DNA from: Marinomonas atlantica
Lineage (GTDB): Bacteria > Pseudomonadota > Gammaproteobacteria > Pseudomonadales > Marinomonadaceae
DNA length: 64,000 nucleotides
Direction of reading: 5' to 3'
Assembly (NCBI RefSeq): GCF_001639725.1
Contig: NZ_LTAW01000010.1
Coordinates: 47,325 to 111,324, forward strand
A model generated the notes under the pieces. It saw only the letters and a list, made by a program, of their open reading frames with translations, had not been told where the DNA came from and did no database searches. Made by a program: the position numbers and the translations under genes. Below, in pieces: positions 37,776 through 47,321 of the stretch (position 1 is the first letter of the stretch; each line of letters opens with the position of its first letter).

Positions 37776-37977
37776 AAACAAAGCACCGTCATTTCAAAGG
37801 AATAATACAACGCCATTGTAACATCTTGATCCGCCATAAAAGGATGTTAAGAGCATCATTTTGCTTTAACAGATCAATAAAAGATCATGTTTCAATTGAC
37901 AATTTCACGAGATAGAACAATATTCTTCATATCAGTCTTCCTTTGTTCTTACTAGATAACAATATTTAAGGATTAAA

Positions 37978-38718
37978 ATGAATAAAAATAAGAAAAAATG
38001 GCTTTTAATCGCAGGATTAACGCTAAGCGCACCACTTTTTGCACAGGACGTGAGCTATACAACCCTAAACTGGCCACCGTTTATTGGTGAAAGCGAAGAC
38101 AGAAATGGCATCCTAGCTGAAATTGTCAAACAAACAATGGACGCCTCTGGAACAGATTACACACTTGAATTTACGGACTGGAGTAAAGCACTGGAAGACG
38201 TACTCACAGGTGAAAAAGATGCCATCATCGCGGCCTATTATTCAGAAGAGCGTGCTAAAAACTATCATTACTCATTACCAATTTACAGTGTCTACACGGG
38301 GCTTGTGACACGCGAGAGTAGCGGCATTGATATTAAATTTTTTCAATCCTATGATGAGTTGAACTCTTACCGCATCAGTAAACTTGCAGATTCGGTAGTG
38401 GGTGAAACCTTCGACAAACACCCGTTCCCAAATATAAAACCTTACGCGACAGAGCAAGAAGCGGTGCAGGCCTTGTTTGATGGTGAAGTAGATTTCTACG
38501 CGGGCAATTTAGATGTTGCCAAGGACCTTGCGAAGAAGATCGGCCAAAACAGTGCGGAGCTGTCTATTGTTCAACCGCCGATTAACGAGCAAGAAATCTT
38601 TGTTATGTTCTCTAAAGCAACAGAAAATGGTTTAGAGCAACGCGATGCATTCAATAAGTCCTTGGTAAATTTACAAGCCAGCGGCCAATATGACGCCATT
38701 CTTTCAAGCTTTAAATAA
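37978..38718 (+). CDS. Periplasmic family 3 solute-binding protein, orphan
   Basis: 246 residues with a signal peptide (MNKNKKKWLLIAGLTLSAPLFA) and a family 3 binding fold: VSYTTLNWPPFIGES, GILAEIVKQTMDASG, VLTGEKDAIIAAYYSEERAKNYHYSLPIYSV and FDGEVDFYAGNLDVA. No transporter subunits are adjacent. Such free-standing proteins often bind polar amino acids. It lies between two helicase genes with no functional link. Confidence 0.85.
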   Translation: MNKNKKKWLLIAGLTLSAPLFAQDVSYTTLNWPPFIGESEDRNGILAEIVKQTMDASGTDYTLEFTDWSKALEDVLTGEKDAIIAAYYSEERAKNYHYSLPIYSVYTGLVTRESSGIDIKFFQSYDELNSYRISKLADSVVGETFDKHPFPNIKPYATEQEAVQALFDGEVDFYAGNLDVAKDLAKKIGQNSAELSIVQPPINEQEIFVMFSKATENGLEQRDAFNKSLVNLQASGQYDAILSSFK

Positions 38719-38724
38719 GATTTG

Positions 38725-38771
38725 AACTCTGTGCAACATGGCTGTTTCTATTCCATGTTGCACAGAGTTTT
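38725..38771. terminator. Long bidirectional hairpin between convergent genes
   Basis: A 17-bp perfect stem AACTCTGTGCAACATGG / CCATGTTGCACAGAGTT closed by an 11-base loop, followed by TTCC. It lies exactly between the binding-protein and recQ stops. Confidence 0.8.
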
Positions 38772-38772
38772 C

Positions 38773-40695
38773 CTAATGCTTTTGCGCGCTCGCTAATACT
38801 TCTTCGTAAGCCATTTCTTCATACTTCCCAAACACCGATTGCTGACGTGCTTTGATCTTCGTAAAAATTGGCTGTGTTAAGCCAACCAAGAAACGAGTGA
38901 TTAACACTGGCGTTACCTGCGCTTGCGGCAGCTTCTGAAGCAGCCAAGTCTTAGCTATTTGGACGTCGGCATCAAGGCTATCTATCACTTGATTGCTACC
39001 ATTTCTCTCTAAAGACAAGACATTGCCGCGGCAGACCGAACAGTGTCCACAATGCTCTGGCGCATTCTGATCACCAAAGTAGCGCGCTAAGTTGTGGTTC
39101 AAACATCGGTCTAATTCAAAGAAGCGAATCATGGTGGCGATACGCTCAATTTCTGAGGTTTGTTTTTGTTCCACATAACGCTGCAAGGTTTGCGCAAGTT
39201 CAGGAGTAATTAACTCCGCGCGTACACCGTAGACCTCAGTCAGACCTTTGGTTTCTAGGGTGATCAAATCACGGTCAGCGAGTTGTTCGAATAAACTGAG
39301 CACCGTGCCGCGATCGACGCCTTGTTGATGTAAGCGTTCAAAATCCGGAACACCCCAGATTTTCTTAAACACGATGTGCTGAGCAACTTGGCTAAACAAC
39401 GCTTGTTGCTCAGGCGTCAATACTTGAGCGATCTGCTCAAGGCTTTGGTTCCATTTGAGTTTCACATCACTGTAATAGCTATATCGTGGAACAATCGCCC
39501 CCGCCAGTTCCAGTTGCACCAATAATGTTTTCAGCGGCAAGGCGCGAATATTGGTGATCTGTGACAGGCCGTAAGCTTGGGTTTCCCATTCGCTATTGAC
39601 GGTATTACTGAAGATTTCCTGCAACAACGCTTGAATGCTATGAGGCTCTGGCGTATCGCCGTAAACAAAGTTTTCCAGTACATGTAAACCGTCAAGGCTT
39701 GCCAACATAACGCAGCGACTCGGCTGACCATCACGCCCTGCACGCCCTATTTCTTGGCTGTAGTTTTCAATTGATTTAGGGAGGTCATAATGCACCACAA
39801 AGCGGATATCTGATTTATCAATACCCATACCAAAGGCGATTGTCGCAACGATAATGCGCGTTTGTCCTGCCATAAAATCATTTTGTATCGCCGCTCGAAC
39901 CTCGTTGCCCAGTCCAGCATGATACGACACCGCCGAATAACCTGATTGTTGCAAGCTGGCGGCTAACTCGTCGGCGGTTTTTTGCTGTGTCACATAAACA
40001 ATGCCCGTGCCTTGTGTTTCATTGAGCACTTGGCGCAACAGGGCTTGTTTGTCTTGGCCTTGGGCAGGGATTAAGTCGATGTCTAGGTTTTGACGATAAA
40101 AACCGGTTTGCACGATGTGCTCTGGCGCAATATTAAATTTCAGTGCCATGTCTTTTTGTACGCGACGGGTCGCCGTCGCCGTCAGCAATAGCACCAGAGG
40201 AATAGCTAACTCTTGCTGATATTGCGGCAGCTTCAAATAATCGGGGCGGAAGTTGTGACCCCACTCGGAAATACAGTGCGCTTCGTCCACCACCAACATC
40301 GACACTGGTACGTTTTGAATAAAACGTCGAAAGCGTTCATTTTTGAAACGCTCCACCGAAATCATCAAAATTTTAATACGCCCGTCGCGTACTTGTTGCA
40401 TCACGGCTTGGCTTTCTTCTTTGGTTTGCGTCGAGTCTAAACTGGCGCTCGGAATGCCTTTGCTTTGCAAAAATGCAAGCTGGTCATGCATCAGCGCAAT
40501 CAACGGCGAAATTACAAGCGTTAAATTCGGAAGCTGAGTCGCGGTAAATTGGTAGCAGAGGGATTTCCCTGAGCCTGTCGGGAAGACTGACAGCGCGGAA
40601 TGCCCTGCTTGAAGTTGCTCGATCGTTTGTTGCTGTCCTTCGCGAAAACGGTCAAAGCCGAAGTATTGTGTTAGCAATCCTGCTAATTGTTGCAT
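38773..40695 (-). CDS. recQ: RecQ-family ATP-dependent DNA helicase
   Basis: 640 residues from the ATG at 40695. Walker A GSGKS (41-45), DEAH (137-140) followed by CISEWGHNFRPDY, FGMGIDKSDIRFVVHYDLPKS and QEIGRAGRDG are intact. A cysteine-rich zinc segment (CLNHNLARYFG...CGHCSVC) follows. There is no recognisable HRDC domain at the C-terminus. It unwinds DNA in recombination and repair. Whether it is the main RecQ of the cell or a second paralogue cannot be told. Confidence 0.88.
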   Translation of the reverse strand: MQQLAGLLTQYFGFDRFREGQQQTIEQLQAGHSALSVFPTGSGKSLCYQFTATQLPNLTLVISPLIALMHDQLAFLQSKGIPSASLDSTQTKEESQAVMQQVRDGRIKILMISVERFKNERFRRFIQNVPVSMLVVDEAHCISEWGHNFRPDYLKLPQYQQELAIPLVLLLTATATRRVQKDMALKFNIAPEHIVQTGFYRQNLDIDLIPAQGQDKQALLRQVLNETQGTGIVYVTQQKTADELAASLQQSGYSAVSYHAGLGNEVRAAIQNDFMAGQTRIIVATIAFGMGIDKSDIRFVVHYDLPKSIENYSQEIGRAGRDGQPSRCVMLASLDGLHVLENFVYGDTPEPHSIQALLQEIFSNTVNSEWETQAYGLSQITNIRALPLKTLLVQLELAGAIVPRYSYYSDVKLKWNQSLEQIAQVLTPEQQALFSQVAQHIVFKKIWGVPDFERLHQQGVDRGTVLSLFEQLADRDLITLETKGLTEVYGVRAELITPELAQTLQRYVEQKQTSEIERIATMIRFFELDRCLNHNLARYFGDQNAPEHCGHCSVCRGNVLSLERNGSNQVIDSLDADVQIAKTWLLQKLPQAQVTPVLITRFLVGLTQPIFTKIKARQQSVFGKYEEMAYEEVLASAQKH

Positions 40696-40853
40696 AAATC
40701 GTGGCCCTATTTTGAATAACGGTGGAAGCTGCAAAGCAGGCATACCATTGTGACGAATTCGGTGCTCCAATAACACCTATAGTCATGAACTAACTTGATC
40801 GATTCAACGCACCAACCCCTATTGGGTGTAGATCATAGAGGCAAGAGGAGCAA

Positions 40854-41237
40854 ATGTCAGAACATCAGCACGGCCTTTTTATTGACGCAGAGCGTCATCA
40901 GCAAGCTTTATTAGTCCGAATCAAAGTCACGGGGAAGCTGACAAAGGCAGACTTTAAAGAGCTGTCTCCCAAACTGGACGCGGCGCTGTATGCTATGCGC
41001 GCATCACAGGTGAACATTTTGGTCGACATTTCAGAGTTTGATGGCTGGGAATGGCGTGCTGTATTCGATGATATAAGCCTTGGATTACGTCTCGGTGCAG
41101 AATTTAACCGAGTCGCCTTGTATGGCCAGAAGTCTTGGCAAGGGCTGTTGGCACGCAGCCGCAGCTGGATTACGGGTAGTAAGATCAAAGCTTTTACCCA
41201 TTATGACGACGCATTTAAGTGGTCACTGGCTTCTTAG
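40854..41237 (+). CDS. SpoIIAA-like (STAS-type) protein, copy 2
   Basis: 127 residues, the same length as the paralogue at 32408-32791. Shared landmarks are VNILVDISEFDG (MALLVDLSELQG in the other), LRLGAEFNRVALYGQKSWQGLL (LKIGCEFDRIAVFGHNHWRNLM) and the final W.[LM]AS. AGAGGAGC precedes the ATG. PF11964-type STAS-like protein; its role is unknown. It is divergent from recQ. Confidence 0.82.
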   Translation: MSEHQHGLFIDAERHQQALLVRIKVTGKLTKADFKELSPKLDAALYAMRASQVNILVDISEFDGWEWRAVFDDISLGLRLGAEFNRVALYGQKSWQGLLARSRSWITGSKIKAFTHYDDAFKWSLAS

Positions 41238-41292
41238 GCTGGAATCTCTGCTAGAATCGCGCCATTCATTTTTGCATGAGCGCTGATCTATT

Positions 41293-41946
41293 ATGGAAAC
41301 TCCGACCATTGAAGCCATTGAGGCTTGGACAACTCCTCTATTTGTCACTCAGTTGGCAGATCATGAATTTTTAAAAGATGCCCTATTAGCACACATCTAT
41401 CAACGCCAAGCGGCGCAAGAAAATACTGTCGACAGTAATATTGCCGTGCTGGCAAAACACAACCTATCTGAAAGTCGTTTGGACTTTTTAGAAGACGACA
41501 TTCCAGAAGTTATGGAGCTGCGTCGTATGGTCGAAGAAATGGTGGTTGATGTAGCCCTTGAGATGAACCATCAACATTGGCCAGAAGACAGTGAAGCCTA
41601 CGCGCACGTGATTGAGTCTTGGTATCACATCACAAAAAATGGCGGCTACCACGACGCCCACTCTCACCCCAATTGTTCCTGGTGTGGCATTTATTATCTG
41701 GACCCAGGCGAAGCCACACTTGAAGGTCGTAATGGGATTAACCGCTTTTACGACCCTCGGGTAAACGCCGAGCATTACGCAGACCCAGGCACCGCTTATT
41801 TAGGTGGCCAAGGTTTTTGGGACTTCGCACCAAAAGAAGGTCAAGTAGTGATATTTCCATCGTATTTAAAACACTCAGCGTTGCCCTATTTCGGTCAGAA
41901 GGACCGCATTGTAGTGGCTTTTAATTGCGTGATAGAGTTGGACTAA
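41293..41946 (+). CDS. Putative 2OG-Fe(II) oxygenase (TIGR02466 type)
   Basis: 217 residues. The jelly-roll iron site is visible: HDAHSHPNCSWCGIYYLDPGE (HxD-like), then VVIFPSYLKHSALPYFGQKDRIVVAFN with the distal His and the Arg that binds 2-oxoglutarate. Proteins of this type are uncharacterised; related enzymes hydroxylate proteins or small molecules. It starts 55 bp after the SpoIIAA-like gene and precedes a small membrane protein by 27 bp. Confidence 0.8.
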   Translation: METPTIEAIEAWTTPLFVTQLADHEFLKDALLAHIYQRQAAQENTVDSNIAVLAKHNLSESRLDFLEDDIPEVMELRRMVEEMVVDVALEMNHQHWPEDSEAYAHVIESWYHITKNGGYHDAHSHPNCSWCGIYYLDPGEATLEGRNGINRFYDPRVNAEHYADPGTAYLGGQGFWDFAPKEGQVVIFPSYLKHSALPYFGQKDRIVVAFNCVIELD

Positions 41947-41973
41947 GCAAGTCTTTTAAGAGGCCTTAACAAC

Positions 41974-42327
41974 ATGAATTTAGACGATATCCCGATGTCA
42001 CCCCATGACGATCAAGCGAAACGCGATGCCCTCATCGGCTATGTATTCATGTTATTGGGTTTATTTACCGGTATTTTTTGGATCATCGGAGCGGTATGGG
42101 CCATGGCTAAAACGCGCGATGCTCAAGGTTCCATCTTCTACGATCACTTCCGTAACATCACAGGGATATTCTGGTGGGGACTTGGTATCAGTTTGATTGG
42201 CTTTGTTCTTGCCATATTCTTTATTGGCTACTTATTGCTGCTCGGTATTTGGATTTGGTCCATTGTGAAATTGGTGAAAGGGATTCTTCGTCTTACGAAC
42301 AACCTTCCCTATCATGATGCGACCTAA
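41974..42327 (+). CDS. Small DUF4870/Tic20-like membrane protein
   Basis: 117 residues with two or three hydrophobic segments (IGYVFMLLGLFTGIFWIIGAVW; FWWGLGISLIGFVLAIFFIGYLLLLGIW) around a conserved-looking polar loop (AKTRDAQGSIFYDHF), a layout typical of DUF4870-like proteins. Its function is unknown. It probably shares a transcript with the oxygenase gene upstream. Confidence 0.75.
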   Translation: MNLDDIPMSPHDDQAKRDALIGYVFMLLGLFTGIFWIIGAVWAMAKTRDAQGSIFYDHFRNITGIFWWGLGISLIGFVLAIFFIGYLLLLGIWIWSIVKLVKGILRLTNNLPYHDAT

Positions 42328-42466
42328 GCTCAATTGCTGTGGAAAATGATGTCATAACTTTGATTTATGTTCGGTTTCAGGGACTTAAATAGATATGTCA
42401 TAGTGGTAATATATAGTCATAATTATTACTAAATATGTTTGATTCGTTTCATAAAGGACCCTAGCT

Positions 42467-43480
42467 GTGTCAAGCCGCTCTGCTGCCAAAGTAAATCAGT
42501 ACTTTCGTCAAACCATTCCAATGATGGTTAAGAATAATGTGCCGATTACCCCACCGTATTATACGCTCTGGTATTCCTACACCTCAGGCGATATTCCTGA
42601 ACTGAGCACGCGTATCGATGACATCGTACAACGACTTGGACAATGCGATCGCTACATGTGTGACATTCTTTTAGATGAGTTTGTCGGGCATGCTGCAGAA
42701 GATACATTGGCACAAGTACACAGCAACATTAACCAAGTGGTAAAGTCTATGCACGCTTCGACAGAAAGCGCCATGAACCACACGGACCATTTAAATCAAT
42801 CCATGTCAGCTGACATTGAAAGGCTGTCTCAAGAAGCAAGCCTTTCGGGCACTCAATCCGCCCATAAAATGGTGACTATTGCCCGCAGCTTTATGGATAA
42901 AACGGAAGACTACCGTACTCAGTTAGAGCTACAAAGTGCTGAAATTCAAGCACTTAAAGCCAAGATTTCCGAAACTGAAAAGCAGATGTTTATCGATGGA
43001 TTAACAGAAATTAATAATCGTCGTAAATTTAATGATGACATTGTGCTTTATACCGCTTCTGCGGAGGACACCTGTTTGATGATGGTCGATATCGATCATT
43101 TCAAACCGTTTAATGATGAATATGGCCATTTGGTAGGCGATAAAGTCATCCAGACCGTTGCCAAAACACTTGAGCGAATCTGTATGCAAACTTCTGGTGC
43201 TCAGGCCTATCGTTATGGCGGGGAAGAATTTGCTGTACTCCTACCAAACGCAAACATTCAGGCTGCAACTCAATTTGCGGATAATATTCGTGAACGTGTT
43301 AGCCGTCTAAATCTAACAAATAAAAAAACTGGGCAAAGCATCCGAACCATTACAACATCTGTAGGAGTTGCGCAATTTAAACCAGGGGAATCCTTAGAAG
43401 CATTACTTGAACGTGCTGACCAATATCTCTACGCTGCCAAACATGCTGGACGCAACTGTGTTCGAGCCGCCATTAACTAG
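42467..43480 (+). CDS. Cytoplasmic diguanylate cyclase (GGDEF)
   Basis: 337 residues from a GTG at 42467 with AAAGGA eight bases upstream. The N-terminal 170 residues are helical with no membrane segment and end in a coiled coil (LQSAEIQALKAKISETEKQ). A GGDEF domain follows with an intact active site (RYGGEEFAVLL) and FIDGLTEINNRRKF at its start. No RxxD inhibitory site is present. The N-terminal region resembles that of other soluble DGCs in this lineage, but I cannot name a sensor fold. Confidence 0.92.
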   Translation: MSSRSAAKVNQYFRQTIPMMVKNNVPITPPYYTLWYSYTSGDIPELSTRIDDIVQRLGQCDRYMCDILLDEFVGHAAEDTLAQVHSNINQVVKSMHASTESAMNHTDHLNQSMSADIERLSQEASLSGTQSAHKMVTIARSFMDKTEDYRTQLELQSAEIQALKAKISETEKQMFIDGLTEINNRRKFNDDIVLYTASAEDTCLMMVDIDHFKPFNDEYGHLVGDKVIQTVAKTLERICMQTSGAQAYRYGGEEFAVLLPNANIQAATQFADNIRERVSRLNLTNKKTGQSIRTITTSVGVAQFKPGESLEALLERADQYLYAAKHAGRNCVRAAIN

Positions 43481-43593
43481 CCAGATAACTACTTGTATCT
43501 ATTGCAATAATCTATCCGGTTCAGTAGGCAGTTAAGAGCTGAATTGCTAGAGTAGACGCACCATACAATAGAAGTGATTAGGAGAGCGTTTTT

Positions 43594-44490
43594 ATGGCGC
43601 ACCAATACCACCCACTCGGATTTGAAGGGTCTCGTATTGCTCAAGGATATTGGCGTCTTGCTGAGTGGGGCATGAGCGACCAAGAACTGTTGAGCTTTAT
43701 TGAACAAAGCATTGCTGCGGGGATTACCACTGTCGACCATGCTGATATTTACGGCGATTACCAATGTGAAAGCCTATTTGGCCGAGCATTAGCACTGAAG
43801 CCCTCATTACGCGATAAACTGCAAATTATCACCAAGTGCGGTATTAGGCTCCCGAGCAAGAACCGCCCTGAGATTACGTTGCACCGTTACGATCAAAGCG
43901 TGCAACATATTCTGCAAAGCGTTGATAACTCTCTTCAAAACCTAAAGGTAGATCACATAGAGCTGTTATTACTGCATCGTCCTAGCCCGTTGATGGACCC
44001 CGACCACATTGCTGAAGCGTTTGAGCATTTGCATACCATAGGTAAGGTTCGACACTTTGGTGTATCAAACTTCAATCCTCAACAATTTGATTTGCTGCAG
44101 TCTCGTTTGGAAATGCCACTGTTAGTCAACCAAGTCGAGCTCTCTCCGCTCGAGTTGAAACACTTTGAAGACGGCACCTTAGAACACGCGCAACAACATG
44201 CAGTCACACCGATGGCATGGTCACCGTTTGCTGGTGGCGATATGTTCCGCTTAGAAGGTATAAACCCAACACTGTTTAAAGCGTTAACAGAGGTCTCGGA
44301 GGCACATAATGCCAGCTTGGATCAAATCATTTTGGCTTGGCTAATGCGTCATCCTTCCGGTATTGCGCCGGTGATTGGCTCAGGGAATATCGAACGAGTA
44401 TTGTCTGCCCAACAGGCACAATCTATAGAGCTCAGCGACGACCAATGGTTTGCCATTTGGGTCGCGTCCAAAGGTCATCCCGTACCTTAA
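43594..44490 (+). CDS. Aldo/keto reductase (YdhF-like)
   Basis: 298 residues with the aldo/keto reductase barrel. The catalytic Asp and Tyr lie in TTVDHADIYGDYQCE, the Lys in IITKCGI, the His in LLLLHRPSPLMD, and the NADPH site in IAPVIGSGNIERV. The closest type I recognise is E. coli YdhF. GGAGAG precedes the ATG. The substrate is unknown. Confidence 0.9.
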   Translation: MAHQYHPLGFEGSRIAQGYWRLAEWGMSDQELLSFIEQSIAAGITTVDHADIYGDYQCESLFGRALALKPSLRDKLQIITKCGIRLPSKNRPEITLHRYDQSVQHILQSVDNSLQNLKVDHIELLLLHRPSPLMDPDHIAEAFEHLHTIGKVRHFGVSNFNPQQFDLLQSRLEMPLLVNQVELSPLELKHFEDGTLEHAQQHAVTPMAWSPFAGGDMFRLEGINPTLFKALTEVSEAHNASLDQIILAWLMRHPSGIAPVIGSGNIERVLSAQQAQSIELSDDQWFAIWVASKGHPVP

Positions 44491-44496
44491 CTGGTA

Positions 44497-45057
44497 TTAT
44501 GGCGTTGGTAGCAGTGCCAGCGCCATACCTCCTGCCAGTTTTGCTGCATTGTGATCATGACCTAAATAGGCTTGAGCAATCGCGCCTTCTTTCAAAAGGA
44601 CAATCTGATTCGCCAACTGAGCCGCTCGCTCGTCCGAATAAGTCTCGCTTAAACGCATTTGCGTGTAGTCTAAGATGGCCTGCTTATGAGCATGACACAG
44701 CTCGTTCACACGATGCTGGAAAAACTCGCCATTAACTTTGACAAAGAAACACCCCTGAAACGGCATTAACGTATTCACTCGGTCATTAAACCAATCATCT
44801 AGTCCTTGAAACATCGCAGCTATCATCTCAGGGGGCGATGATGTTGAATTCATTAAGCCGAATAGCCATGCCTGAAAGCGTTCATCACGGTACGCAATCA
44901 CAGCTTCTAATAATGCGTCTTTACTCGCAAAGTGGCTATACAGGGTTTTCTTAGCAATGCCTGCTTCGGCCAAAATTTGATTAATACCCACACTGTGTAC
45001 GCCATTCATATAAAACAACGTAAATGCCGTTTGGATTAATTCGTCTCGTTTCGTCAT
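44497..45057 (-). CDS. TetR/AcrR-family repressor
   Basis: 186 residues with an N-terminal TetR helix-turn-helix (AFTLFYMNGVHSVGINQILAEAGIAKKTLYSHFASKDALLEAVI) and a helical ligand domain. It is divergent from an HPP-family membrane protein gene, with two identical-architecture operators between them (45094-45111 and 45121-45138). It therefore probably represses itself and that gene. The inducer is unknown. Confidence 0.93.
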   Translation of the reverse strand: MTKRDELIQTAFTLFYMNGVHSVGINQILAEAGIAKKTLYSHFASKDALLEAVIAYRDERFQAWLFGLMNSTSSPPEMIAAMFQGLDDWFNDRVNTLMPFQGCFFVKVNGEFFQHRVNELCHAHKQAILDYTQMRLSETYSDERAAQLANQIVLLKEGAIAQAYLGHDHNAAKLAGGMALALLPTP

Positions 45058-45093
45058 ACCAACTCACCTCCAATCCTAAAAAGTTTGACAGAG

Positions 45094-45111
45094 GTAGACC
45101 AATCTGTCTAC
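45094..45111. promoter_or_regulatory. TetR operator 1 (GTAGAC-N6-GTCTAC)
   Basis: Inverted repeat GTAGAC caatct GTCTAC, extended by one further matching G/C pair on each side. It is the first of two sites whose centres are 27 bp apart in the TetR/HPP intergenic region. Confidence 0.85.
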
Positions 45112-45120
45112 CATTTAAAA

Positions 45121-45138
45121 GTAGACAACTCGGTCTAC
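45121..45138. promoter_or_regulatory. TetR operator 2 (GTAGAC-N6-GTCTAC)
   Basis: Second inverted repeat GTAGAC aactcg GTCTAC with the same arm sequence and spacer length as the first, 34 bp before the HPP gene start. Confidence 0.85.
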
Positions 45139-45171
45139 CCCTGAAACCTATTATCAATAGAGAGCCACATT

Positions 45172-45657
45172 ATGTTGTTCAACACCGTGAATCAGTCCTC
45201 TTGGGGCAAAGCGTTGGTAGCAGGCCTCGGCGCTTGTTTGTGTATTTTTCTGCTCAGTGTGGGTGGCGAAATAAGCCCTGAATATCTGGGCTTAATGGCC
45301 CCATTTGGTGCCACCATGGTGATTCTCTTTGCCTTACCGCAAAGCCCCTTAGCGCAACCGCGTAATATCATCGGTGGACATGTGTTGACCGCTGCCATCG
45401 GTGTTCTGATGGTGCATTATTTTGCGGTATCGCCGCTTTCGTTAGGGGTTGCGGCAGGCTTAGGTGTCGCAGGCATGATGCTTACCAACACCCTACACCC
45501 ACCGGCAGGCGCTAACCCACTTTTGATTATGCTAACGCAAGCACCATGGAGTTTCGTATGGAACCCTGTGCTAACGGGGTGCTTGGTTATAGTCTTCGTA
45601 GGCTGGTTATACCATCGCTTTGTGAGTGGTACGCAATACCCTAAAAAACAAGGATGA
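45172..45657 (+). CDS. HPP-family membrane protein
   Basis: 161 residues with about four to five transmembrane helices and the name-giving motif in MLTNTLHPPAGANPLLIM. HPP proteins of cyanobacteria and plastids transport nitrite; the role in proteobacteria is less clear. It is controlled, by inference, by the divergent TetR regulator. It is followed by a flavin-dependent monooxygenase gene 74 bp downstream. Confidence 0.85.
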   Translation: MLFNTVNQSSWGKALVAGLGACLCIFLLSVGGEISPEYLGLMAPFGATMVILFALPQSPLAQPRNIIGGHVLTAAIGVLMVHYFAVSPLSLGVAAGLGVAGMMLTNTLHPPAGANPLLIMLTQAPWSFVWNPVLTGCLVIVFVGWLYHRFVSGTQYPKKQG

Positions 45658-45731
45658 TGACTCTCACTTGCTTGCTAAGCAGTTCGATTGTCCCCATGGT
45701 TACAATCATAATGAGATAACCGGAGGACAAT

Positions 45732-46739
45732 ATGTCAGTCCCATTTTCAATTTTAGATTTAGCCCCAGTCGGTGAAGGCCACTCTGTGGCAGACGCGATA
45801 CAAAACAGCCAAGCCCTCGCCCAATGCGCCGAAGCACAAGGCTATCAGAGGGTGTGGCTTGCCGAACATCATGGCATGCGCGGTGTATCCAGTGCAGCGA
45901 CCGCGGTTATGTTAGCGGGTATCGGGGCGGCAACACGCAAAATTCGTATTGGGTCGGGAGGCGTCATGCTTCCAAACCACGCGCCACTGGTGATTGCCGA
46001 GCAATTCGGTACGCTCGCCGAAATGTATTCTGGACGGATCGACCTTGGTTTGGGTCGCGCACCGGGAACCGATATGGCGACGGCCAGAGCATTGCGCCGT
46101 AATATGGGCGGTCAGGTAGACACTTACCAAGATGATGTAGAAGAGCTGCAAGGTTATTTTGCGGATGAAAACAAAGTGAAGCCGATTATAGCCGTGCCTG
46201 GACAAGGGACAAATGTCCCTATTTGGCTACTCGGCTCTAGCTTGTACTCAGCTCAACTGGCGGCTCACATGGGTTTACCGTTTTCGTTCGCATCCCACTT
46301 TGCCCCCGATATGTTACTCGAAGCAATCAATGTCTATCGCGCCAATTTCCGCCCTTCTGAACAACTAGATAAGCCTTATGTATCAGCCGGTGTCATGGCC
46401 TCGGTGGCTGACACTCAACGCGAAGCGGAATACCACTTCTCTTCGGCTCAACGTCAGTTTGCAAATCTACGTAGAAATGCTAACCGCCCATTTCCCGCGC
46501 CAGTAGAAGACTTGTCGTCTGCCATTGCTGCCGCCGAAATGCCGATGATAAACCAGACACTGCGCTACGCAATGGTCGGTACACCTGAACGAGTGCGAGA
46601 CAAGCTGAGCCAATTTATTGAACAAACCGGCGTGGATGAAATGATCTTCTCATTTCCCATTCATGATCAAAAGGCTCGCCTAAAAGCCGTCGAATTGACG
46701 GCTGGACTCAACCTTATGCAGAAACAGGATTGGTCTTAG
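45732..46739 (+). CDS. LLM-class flavin-dependent oxidoreductase (MsnO8-like)
   Basis: 335 residues of the bacterial luciferase-like monooxygenase superfamily: [14 protein letters not shown] start, [61 protein letters not shown], and [14 protein letters not shown]. The MsnO8 subgroup uses reduced FMN and has no known substrate. GGAGG precedes the ATG. A terminator at 46844-46870 ends the unit. Confidence 0.9.
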   Translation: MSVPFSILDLAPVGEGHSVADAIQNSQALAQCAEAQGYQRVWLAEHHGMRGVSSAATAVMLAGIGAATRKIRIGSGGVMLPNHAPLVIAEQFGTLAEMYSGRIDLGLGRAPGTDMATARALRRNMGGQVDTYQDDVEELQGYFADENKVKPIIAVPGQGTNVPIWLLGSSLYSAQLAAHMGLPFSFASHFAPDMLLEAINVYRANFRPSEQLDKPYVSAGVMASVADTQREAEYHFSSAQRQFANLRRNANRPFPAPVEDLSSAIAAAEMPMINQTLRYAMVGTPERVRDKLSQFIEQTGVDEMIFSFPIHDQKARLKAVELTAGLNLMQKQDWS

Positions 46740-46843
46740 ATTTAAATCAGACGGCTTTACTGCTCGGAAGATGTTAGTCCTTTCATTTTGCGACACAGAC
46801 ATGCATGATTTTACCTCTCCTGAAACAAGAGTCTTTCACCACG

Positions 46844-46873
46844 AAAGCGGCACGATTATTATGCCGCTTTTAG
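46844..46873 (+). terminator. Terminator after the LLM oxidoreductase gene
   Basis: AAAGCGGCA-cgattatta-TGCCGCTTTT hairpin, about 105 bp after the stop. Confidence 0.8.
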
Positions 46874-46899
46874 CTATTTAAATACGTTGGAGTTCCCTG

Positions 46900-47307
46900 A
46901 TGAGCCAAACAACTGTTGAGTTACTGCAAAAATATTACGAAGCCTTTAACGCTCAAGACATGGGCACTTTTTTGTCGCTTCTCACGGATGACGTAGTACA
47001 CGACATCAACCAAGGTGATCGTGAAGTAGGTAAAGACACGTTTGCGGCATTTATGGATCGCATGAATCAAAACTACAAAGAAACCATCACCGACATCGTG
47101 GTTATGTCAAACGTTGCAGGTGATCGTGCCGCGGTGGAGTTCACCGTACTGGGCGAATACTTAGCGACCGATGAAGGTTTACCCGAAGCCAACGGTCAAA
47201 CTTACAAGCTTCCAGCAGGTGCGTTCTTCGATATTCGTGAAGGCAAAGTGTCGCGTGTAACGAACTACTATAACTTAGAAGATTGGATCGCCCAGGTTTC
47301 AGCCTAA
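46900..47307 (+). CDS. SnoaL/ketosteroid isomerase-like protein
   Basis: 135 residues with the NTF2-like cone fold: LLQKYYEAFNAQDMGTFLSLLTDDVVHDINQGDREVGKDTFAAFM, then a C-terminal sheet ending FFDIREGKVSRVTNYYNLEDW. It is the first gene of a three-gene unit with an acetyltransferase and a nitrilase-family hydrolase. The activity is unknown; some members act on small metabolites. Confidence 0.85.
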   Translation: MSQTTVELLQKYYEAFNAQDMGTFLSLLTDDVVHDINQGDREVGKDTFAAFMDRMNQNYKETITDIVVMSNVAGDRAAVEFTVLGEYLATDEGLPEANGQTYKLPAGAFFDIREGKVSRVTNYYNLEDWIAQVSA

Positions 47308-47321
47308 GCGTTGATGAAGTG

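Noticed and set aside
37978..38718. Linking the third orphan binding protein to c-di-GMP signalling
   Set aside because: Its neighbours are two helicases and it is isolated by a strong terminator.
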